NCBI RefSeq assembly: GCF_014696345.1
Contig: NZ_JACJPY010000007.1
Coordinates: 48,423 to 112,422, forward strand
DNA length: 64,000 nt
Direction of reading: 5' to 3'
Source of the DNA: Pseudanabaena cinerea FACHB-1277
GTDB taxonomy: Bacteria > Cyanobacteriota > Cyanobacteriia > Pseudanabaenales > Pseudanabaenaceae
Positions 58,741-64,000 of the stretch are shown in pieces. The notes under the pieces were generated by a model. That model was not told the DNA's origin and did no database searches. It was given only the letters and a program-made list of their open reading frames with translations. The position numbers and the translations under genes were made by a program. The stretch's first letter is position 1. Each line of letters begins with the position of its first letter.

Positions 58741-59109
58741 CTAAGCAATAGGGCTTGCAGAAGGGGTTTTCAGCGCTGTGGTTTTCGTGTCCCCGAATAC
58801 TGGTGTCGGATCTAGCCCCGTAACTAGATGAAAATGCAACGGTGAAACCTTAGTATTAATAATACTATTTTCCCATGTTTTTAAAAGTTGATGCGATCGC
58901 TCTAAAAAATTAACACCGCGCACAATGGGAACAGTTTGCCAACTCTCAGACAAAACTTGTACTAATGCTAACTCGATCTGTGGTGGTGCATAGGCTTGCA
59001 ACAGATCTTCTAAGTAGTCATCAAAATCTGCATTGTCTTCACCCTCTAGCTGGTAGCTATCGACAATGTATCTGACCCTTTGGCGGCTGATTTTTTCCCA
59101 TATTTCCAT
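58741..59109 (-). CDS. Small conserved cyanobacterial-type protein (122 aa)
   Basis: 122 residues, soluble: WEKISRQRVRYIVDSYQLEGEDNADFDDYLEDLLQAYAPPQIELALVQVLSESWQTVPIVRGVNFLERSHQLLKTWENSI, then HFHLVTGLDPTPVFG. Acidic, helical, without catalytic motifs. I recognise the type as a conserved cyanobacterial hypothetical but cannot assign a function. It is 82 bp upstream of the kinase on the same strand and may be co-transcribed; divergent from sbcC. Confidence 0.7.
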   Translation of the reverse strand: MEIWEKISRQRVRYIVDSYQLEGEDNADFDDYLEDLLQAYAPPQIELALVQVLSESWQTVPIVRGVNFLERSHQLLKTWENSIINTKVSPLHFHLVTGLDPTPVFGDTKTTALKTPSASPIA

Positions 59110-59184
59110 AGCAGTTTACGGGTTGAGATTTTGATATTAACTTGATATTGACTAATAATTATAAGTAGGAAGGCTTAATTATTT

Positions 59185-59259
59185 GTAGGATGCGTTAGTG
59201 CAACGTAACGTATCAATTGCTTAAAGGAGATGCGTTACGCTATCGCTAACACATCCTAC
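59185..59259. repeat. Palindromic repeat GTAGGATGCGTTAG...CTAACACATCCTAC
   Basis: The outer arms GTAGGATGCGTTAG and CTAACACATCCTAC pair, and the inner CGTAACG / CGTTACG pair too. This GTAGGATGCGTTA element is a well-spread cyanobacterial intergenic palindrome. It fills most of the gap between 59109 and 59342. Confidence 0.8.
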
Positions 59260-59341
59260 TTAAGTGGAATAGGATTGTCGTATACATTATCATGATAATT
59301 GCGTAAGAATAACTACAAGTGATTATTAAGGACTGCCATAA

Positions 59342-62300
59342 ATGATCCCTCAGAAATTACGCTTAAAGAATTTCTTGAGCTATCAACAACTTGCCTTAGA
59401 TTTTAGTGGGCTGCACGTAGCCTGCATTTGTGGCGCGAATGGGGCGGGTAAGTCTTCACTTTTAGAGGCGATCGCTTGGGCAGTTTGGGGAATGAGTCGG
59501 GTGGCGAGTCAGGATGATGTGATTCATGGGGGCGCGAAGGAATGTCAAGTTGATTTTACATTTATTGCAGGTGGTGAAATTTATCGGATTATTCGCACGC
59601 GATCGCGCAACAGCTCCACATCTTTAGAATTTCAGGTGCAGAGTGCAGGCAAGTTTAAATCTCTGACCGAGCGCAAGGTGCAGTCAACGCAACAGGCGAT
59701 TATTTCCCATCTAAAAATGGACTATGAAACCTTCATCAATTCTGCCTATTTGCGCCAAGGTCGTGCCGATGAATTTATGCTCAAACGCCCAAGCGATCGC
59801 AAACAGATCTTGGCGGATATGCTCTCCCTATCGCAATATGATGAATTGTCAGAAAGGGCGAAGGAAATTGCCCGCAATAGCAAAGCAGAAATTACGGTTC
59901 TAGAGAATTTATTGGCGCATTTGCAGGGGCAGATTGTGGCGGGGGAGGCGATCGCACCACAGTTGGAGATCTTGCGATCGCAATTAACGGATTTGCAATC
60001 ATGGGAAAGTCGCGATCGGCAAAGGTTGCAAATTGTGGAAGAGCAACAAAAACGCTATCAAAGCCTATTACAGCAGTTAACTTGGCTACAGCAACAGCAT
60101 AGTTCTCTCAGTCAAAATCTCGCACAGATGGAGCGTCAGTTAGCCAGTTACACCAAGCGATCGCAGCATTTAGAAGCTTATATTGCCCAGCGATCGGCAA
60201 TTTTGCAGGACTATGAACGCTATCAAGGCATTTCTAGTCAAGAGGCGGAGTTAGAGGGCAAATTTCAAAAATATCAACAACTCAGCGATCGGCGTGGTGA
60301 ATTTAGCCATAAACTCGCCAGTCTTCAAAGCGAACTCAAAGGACAGTTGCGCCACTATCAAGCCCAGTTAGAGAGTTTGACACAGCAAGAAAAGGAACTG
60401 CAAACCATTCTCGCGCGATCGCCAGAAATCGATGCCGCAGTTTTAGAACTGCACAAAGCGCGGGCAATCCTGCAAGAATTTGATCGCCTCCATGCTCAAT
60501 CAACGCCCCTAGTGCATCGCCATCAAGTCCTGCGCCATCAGTTAGACCGTGAGCAAACCCGCCTCTCTGCCAAGTTGGAAGAACTATTGGCAAAACAAGA
60601 ACTATTGCGATCGCAGGTCAAAAACCATGAGCAGTTACTGAGCCATGCCCAAGAGCTAGATCGCCAAATTACGCTATTGCAAAAAAAGCAGGTCTATCAA
60701 CAGCGTGTCCATGAGAAGGGTTTGGAACGGCGCGATTTTTTGGAAAGATTAAAAACCCGTCTTGCTGATAGCGAAGCCGCTTTTAATAAATTAGAAGCAA
60801 AAATGCGTCAGTTGACCGTCCCCAATGCGCCATGTCCATTATGCGATCGCCCCCTCGATGCTAACCATTGGCAACTAGTCCAACAAAAACACCAACAGGA
60901 ATCACGCAATCTGCAAGCGGAAATTTGGCTGGTTAAAGAACAACAAGCCGCTTCTAATTGCGAAATTGAAGTATTGCGCGAAGAATATCGCCATCTCAAA
61001 AAAGAAATTGCGCCCTTAAATGACCTGATTCAGCGTAAGGGAACTTTGCAAGAAAGACTCAAGGCGATCGCGGAGGCAAAACAAAGACTGGCAAATATTG
61101 ATCGTGAAATTGAGGAGTTAAATCATTCCCTGCAACATCAAACCTATATGCCCGAAGCTTGGGAAGAGATGACACTAATTGAGCAAAATATCCATAAATT
61201 TGCCTATGATGAAAAAAACCATGCCCTAGCGCGGGGTGATGTGGAACGGTGGCGCTGGGCAGAGGTCAAGCTTGCAGAACTAAAAAATGCTCAACGGCAA
61301 GCCGAGAATCTTACTCAAAAAATCCCCGATCTGCAAACCAAAAGCCAACAGTTGCAAGAGCGGTTAGTTAAAAATTTGATTGATTTGGAAGTGCAGCATG
61401 AACTGGAACAATGCGATCGCGCCCTGACCCAATTGGCATATGCCCCTGATCGCCATCAACAACTTCGCAATCAAAAACAAGAACTAACCGCCGCCTTATT
61501 GAAATATCAAGAACTTAACCGTGCCGAACAGGAATATCCCGAACTTCAGCAACAGTTACATCAATTACAACAAAATATCAATACTGCCCAACAGGAACTA
61601 CAAAAAATCACCCATCAAATTACCGAACTGCAAACCCAAGTTCAAGCGTTGCATGGCAACCATGCCAGCGAAATTAATACCATCCATCAAAATCTCCAAA
61701 ACTGGCGATCGCAAATGGATAGTTTGCTTGCCCAAATCGGCAGTCTCCAACGGTCGCAACAACAACTAGAACAAAGCCGCCAACAACATCAAGCCACCCT
61801 CGCCCAAATTGAAACCACGCGCCATCGGCAACGCATTCACACAGAGCTCCATCAAGCCTTTGGCAAAAATGGCATCCAAGCCCTAATGCTGGAAAATGTC
61901 TTACCGCAAATTGAAGTGGAAGCAAATCAAATTCTCGCGCAACTCAGCGATCGTCAATTAAATGTGCGCTTCATCACCCAAAAATCTGGTAAAAAAAGCG
62001 ATCGCCTCATCGAAACCCTCGACATCGAAATTGCCGACACCAAAGGCACAAGACCCTACGAAACCTATTCAGGCGGCGAAGCCTTTAGAATTAATTTCGC
62101 GGTGCGCCTTGCCCTCTCCCGCGTGCTTGCCCAACGCAAAGGCAGCAGCCTCCAAACCCTAATCATCGATGAAGGCTTTGGCAGTCAGGATCAATTAGGA
62201 TGCGATCGCCTCGTCAGTGCCATCAATGCGATCGCGCCCAATTTCGAGTGCATTCTCGTAATTACGCATATGCCCCAAATGAAAGAGGCATTCAACACTC

Positions 62301-62353
62301 TGATCGAAGTATCCAAAACCGATGCAGGTTCAATGGTGCAGTTAATCGGCTAG
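59342..62353 (+). CDS. sbcC: DNA repair exonuclease SbcC-like ATPase
   Basis: 1003 residues. Walker A GANGAGKSSL (~31-40), Q-loop region INSAYLRQGRADEFM, long coiled coils (~190-480 and ~520-830), zinc hook CPLCDRPL at ~497, signature YSGGEAFRINFAVRLALSRVLAQ (~905) and Walker B LIIDEGFGSQD (~940). This is SbcC/Rad50, the ATPase partner of the SbcD nuclease, which processes hairpins and DNA ends. No sbcD gene is adjacent. The coding strand is rich in Gln codons from the coiled coil. A CAA-rich base bias follows from that. Confidence 0.93.
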   Translation: MIPQKLRLKNFLSYQQLALDFSGLHVACICGANGAGKSSLLEAIAWAVWGMSRVASQDDVIHGGAKECQVDFTFIAGGEIYRIIRTRSRNSSTSLEFQVQSAGKFKSLTERKVQSTQQAIISHLKMDYETFINSAYLRQGRADEFMLKRPSDRKQILADMLSLSQYDELSERAKEIARNSKAEITVLENLLAHLQGQIVAGEAIAPQLEILRSQLTDLQSWESRDRQRLQIVEEQQKRYQSLLQQLTWLQQQHSSLSQNLAQMERQLASYTKRSQHLEAYIAQRSAILQDYERYQGISSQEAELEGKFQKYQQLSDRRGEFSHKLASLQSELKGQLRHYQAQLESLTQQEKELQTILARSPEIDAAVLELHKARAILQEFDRLHAQSTPLVHRHQVLRHQLDREQTRLSAKLEELLAKQELLRSQVKNHEQLLSHAQELDRQITLLQKKQVYQQRVHEKGLERRDFLERLKTRLADSEAAFNKLEAKMRQLTVPNAPCPLCDRPLDANHWQLVQQKHQQESRNLQAEIWLVKEQQAASNCEIEVLREEYRHLKKEIAPLNDLIQRKGTLQERLKAIAEAKQRLANIDREIEELNHSLQHQTYMPEAWEEMTLIEQNIHKFAYDEKNHALARGDVERWRWAEVKLAELKNAQRQAENLTQKIPDLQTKSQQLQERLVKNLIDLEVQHELEQCDRALTQLAYAPDRHQQLRNQKQELTAALLKYQELNRAEQEYPELQQQLHQLQQNINTAQQELQKITHQITELQTQVQALHGNHASEINTIHQNLQNWRSQMDSLLAQIGSLQRSQQQLEQSRQQHQATLAQIETTRHRQRIHTELHQAFGKNGIQALMLENVLPQIEVEANQILAQLSDRQLNVRFITQKSGKKSDRLIETLDIEIADTKGTRPYETYSGGEAFRINFAVRLALSRVLAQRKGSSLQTLIIDEGFGSQDQLGCDRLVSAINAIAPNFECILVITHMPQMKEAFNTLIEVSKTDAGSMVQLIG

Positions 62354-62475
62354 TCCATTTGTGCTGATTTGCAGTCCATCTACGCCTGTGAATAAATCCA
62401 CCTTGTATGCGGCGCTGAGTCAGAAAGGTTAGGGGAGCAACCAATTCCTTGGGCTTCGGTGATGGGAGAGTTAGT

Positions 62476-62745
62476 TTACGGAAAATAGCGATAAATTTCC
62501 TTGCGATGCAAGACCCTACAAAATGTAACAGTTTCTCCATTCAGGATTACGCCAATTCGATAATCTCCTACTTTGATTCGATAGGCATTTTCATATCCCT
62601 GTAATTTTTTGACATTTTTGATGTCTGCTAACCCAGCAAGTTTGGGAATCTCCTCAAATACAAGGGTGTTTATGGGTTTGAAGTAAGGGGTACTTCTCAG
62701 AGCTTTAAGTTCTTTGAGAAAGCTGGGAAGGTAATTTACGTTCAT
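62476..62745 (-). CDS. RelE-family toxin
   Basis: 89 residues: YLPSFLKELKALRSTPYFKPINTLVFEEIPKLAGLADIKNVKKLQGYENAYRIKVGDYRIGVILNGETVTFCRVLHRKEIYRYFP. The YRIKVGDYRIG and HRKEIYRYFP segments match the toxin at 51566, so this is a second member of the same family. It overlaps the antitoxin stop by 4 bp (ATGA), a typical coupled order with antitoxin first. It would cleave mRNA when released. Confidence 0.9.
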   Translation of the reverse strand: MNVNYLPSFLKELKALRSTPYFKPINTLVFEEIPKLAGLADIKNVKKLQGYENAYRIKVGDYRIGVILNGETVTFCRVLHRKEIYRYFP

Positions 62746-63041
62746 TCTCTTTCCATTTCGGCAAGGGCTTCTTGGAGACTAAGCGGCTTTTCATCTTTAA
62801 CTTCTAGCATGGCATGGACTAGCCCTAAGTCTTCAATGGCTTCGACAATTGTAGGATCTTGGGAATGATTTTCTGATTCTGACGTGACGCTTTCACGAAA
62901 TAAACGAATAATCTGCAAAAGGTTTGACCAATATTGCTCAGGAATTTTGTCTAGCTCATTGGCTAGTTCTTCGGCAAATACAGTTGGGCTATTGGTTAAC
63001 ATCTTTTCATCACTCTTAAATGCAAAGTATTTTTTAGACAT
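62742..63041 (-). CDS. Antitoxin of RelE pair
   Basis: 99 residues; a later in-frame Met (MLTNSPTVFAEELANELDKI, codon 14) is a possible alternative start. Helical and acidic: YWSNLLQIIRLFRESVTSESENHSQDPTIVEAIEDLGLVHAMLEVKDEKPLSLQEALAEMERE. The family of the DNA-binding part is not obvious, but gene order and 4-bp overlap with the RelE toxin identify it as its antitoxin. Confidence 0.8.
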   Translation of the reverse strand: MSKKYFAFKSDEKMLTNSPTVFAEELANELDKIPEQYWSNLLQIIRLFRESVTSESENHSQDPTIVEAIEDLGLVHAMLEVKDEKPLSLQEALAEMERE

Positions 63042-63065
63042 AAATAGCTAAGGTCAGTAAAGCGT

Positions 63066-63767
63066 TTAGCATCCCCTTACTTTTCTAACAATACTCAGGA
63101 TTTCACCTCTGCCTATAAATGCGCCATAGTACGCTAGAAGAACTGAATCATAACTAGCCTCAAAGTTTTGAGATTTAGGAATAGTAGTCACATATAGATG
63201 CTGACCACCTAAAGGATGGCTGTAGTGATAGACATAATGACCATCGTTTAGTTTGCCAACAAGAGTAGAACCTTTAAAGTCGCCTCTAGATAAGCCAACT
63301 ACTCCACAATGACTAGACCTCAAAAGCTCGTCTTTTAGGTCACGGATATTTTGAATCATAGGATTGCTTGTAAATGGATCGTGATCAGTAAACATATGGG
63401 AAACACTTTGCTTGGAATAACCTGTGTACCCAGTAACATAATAAGCAAAATGTTCACAATTGCGATGCCCTAAATGATAGTCAATCCCTGTGGTCATCTC
63501 TCTAATTCTCTGATTAATCAAAGACTCACTAGCTCCTGTGCGTTGCTCTAGAGTAATTTCTTTTAATTCTCCATCACTACCTAGCGATTTATATTCTGAG
63601 CCAGATTTAAATAATTCTTTTGTAAAAACATGACCTTTGCCGCCCATCCAAGACATTCCATCCCAAGGTCCCCACTCTACTATTTTTCCATCGCCAATAT
63701 AAACAAAGAAATGTCGAGTATGAGCAAATAACTCAACCGACAAAATATCTCCTACCTGAAATATCAT
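63066..63767 (-). CDS. LRAT/NlpC-P60-like domain protein
   Basis: The track begins at 63839, but Met25 at 63767 (MIFQVGDILSVELFAHTRHFFVYIG) starts the domain directly and is preferred; the extra N-terminus is Ile/Tyr-rich and poorly conserved in type. About 233 residues. The fold is lecithin:retinol acyltransferase-like: GDILSVEL...H-x-FFVYIGDGKIVEWG (His) and GIDYHLGHRNCEHFAYYVTG with the catalytic NCEHF Cys-His signature. Such proteins are thiol acyltransferases or hydrolases; in bacteria the substrate is unknown. The C-terminal half (HYVYHYSHPLGGQHLYVTT) is beta-rich and unassigned. It is next to the RelE pair and an IS630 end, in accessory DNA. Confidence 0.75.
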   Translation of the reverse strand: MIFQVGDILSVELFAHTRHFFVYIGDGKIVEWGPWDGMSWMGGKGHVFTKELFKSGSEYKSLGSDGELKEITLEQRTGASESLINQRIREMTTGIDYHLGHRNCEHFAYYVTGYTGYSKQSVSHMFTDHDPFTSNPMIQNIRDLKDELLRSSHCGVVGLSRGDFKGSTLVGKLNDGHYVYHYSHPLGGQHLYVTTIPKSQNFEASYDSVLLAYYGAFIGRGEILSIVRKVRGC

Positions 63768-63863
63768 TTTAAGGATTACTTGTAATATAAAACGTAATTT
63801 AGTATATATTAAATCTAATAAACAATAACAATTGATCAAGAGGAAAGCAATAAAATGTGGGAC

Positions 63864-64000
63864 TTACAGCCTGTTGAGGCATTAAGGGGTACAATGGAAA
63901 GAAACAGAAAAGCAGGAAAAAAAGAGCTATGCCAGCATATTCCCTAGATTTCAGAAAGAAGATCGTAACAGCCTACGAAGCAGGAAATACATCAATCCGC
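63864..64000 (+). mobile_element. Left end of an IS630-family element (continues past window)
   Basis: Begins TTACAGCCTGTTGAGGC; the first ~88 bp match the remnant at 16553 almost exactly. It contains the start of the transposase gene and runs off the right edge, so the right end cannot be seen. Confidence 0.85.
63929..64000 (+). CDS. IS630-family transposase, N-terminal fragment (3' end outside window)
   Basis: 24 codons are visible from ATG 63929: AYSLDFRKKIVTAYEAGNTSIR after the initial MP. This is the start of the helix-turn-helix region of IS630-type transposases, where a similar Y-S-x-D-x-R-x-K-V/I-V-x-A-Y-E-x-G-x-x-S-I-R pattern is normal. Ribosome site GGAAAAAAAGAG precedes it. The DDE catalytic part would lie outside the window. 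The gene is intact as far as seen, in contrast to the remnant at 16619. Confidence 0.85.
   Translation, partial: MPAYSLDFRKKIVTAYEAGNTSIR

Noticed and set aside
62354-62475. Small gene between sbcC and the RelE pair
   Set aside because: No start with a ribosome site or conserved frame is visible in the 122 bp.
1-64000. HIP1 (GCGATCGC) sites as operators
   Set aside because: They are spread evenly through coding and non-coding DNA, as is usual in cyanobacteria, and mark the lineage rather than specific regulation.

Overview
The window reads as a chromosomal segment of a cyanobacterium. The octamer GCGATCGC (HIP1) and its cores recur throughout. Several proteins are cyanobacterial in type: a Uma2/DUF820 protein, a DUF3782 protein, an EbsA-like protein, a type IV pilin with a long leader, a LRR-Roc-COR GTPase and a large Cache/PAS/GAF hybrid histidine kinase. 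Moderate-to-low GC and gene style fit a filamentous Pseudanabaena-like organism, but that genus call is an inference. I saw no rRNA, tRNA or CRISPR array.

Layout. 1-4.4 kb is the end of an exopolysaccharide locus: a GumC/Wzc-type chain-length protein (5' end outside the window), an O-antigen ligase/polymerase-like membrane protein, a GT4 glycosyltransferase and a Wzx-type flippase, all overlapping. 4.6-6.4 kb holds a branched-chain amino-acid/amide-type binding lipoprotein and an EbsA-like gene. 6.7-11.1 kb is a run of five same-strand genes of unknown role, ending in a GH19 lysozyme/chitinase-like enzyme with four N-terminal ~60-residue repeats. 11.2-16.4 kb carries a Uma2 nuclease, a P-loop NTPase, a DUF3782 nuclease-like protein, a SPINDLY-type O-GlcNAc transferase and a type IV pilin. 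16.5-22.2 kb is accessory DNA: an IS630 remnant, a tandemly duplicated pair of small genes, broken and intact toxin-antitoxin genes, a Roco GTPase and a DUF4926 gene.

22.2-46.7 kb is mostly housekeeping. It contains uvrA (with a palindromic repeat inserted in frame), an FHA-GAF-adenylate cyclase, argD, a P-type ATPase, a GNAT-TrhO fusion, a peptide-binding lipoprotein, two paralogous secreted proteins, an EEP-family phosphohydrolase, a PPOX flavoprotein, two SF1-helicase-like genes flanking leuA, a VKOR-thioredoxin fusion, and a polar amino-acid binding protein translationally coupled to a truncated surface protein. An inverted, near-identical copy of the pilin 3' end lies at 43.83-44.0 kb.

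46.9-52.2 kb is a second accessory island. It has two orphan MNT nucleotidyltransferases whose HEPN partners are reduced to fragments, a STAND-TPR NTPase overlapping a small gene and an HNH nuclease gene, a RelE toxin-antitoxin pair, and a ~40-bp seam sequence repeated at four gene boundaries. 52.2-62.4 kb holds a [4Fe-4S] photolyase, a 1610-residue hybrid kinase, a small conserved protein and SbcC. 62.5-64 kb carries another RelE pair, an LRAT-domain protein and the 5' end of an IS630 element that runs off the window.

The best candidates for something undescribed are the 6.7-11.1 kb GH19 cluster, the STAND/small protein/HNH operon with its seam repeats, the inverted pilin tail copy, and the repeat-derived peptide inside UvrA. 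Functions are called from sequence motifs alone; no database search was run.
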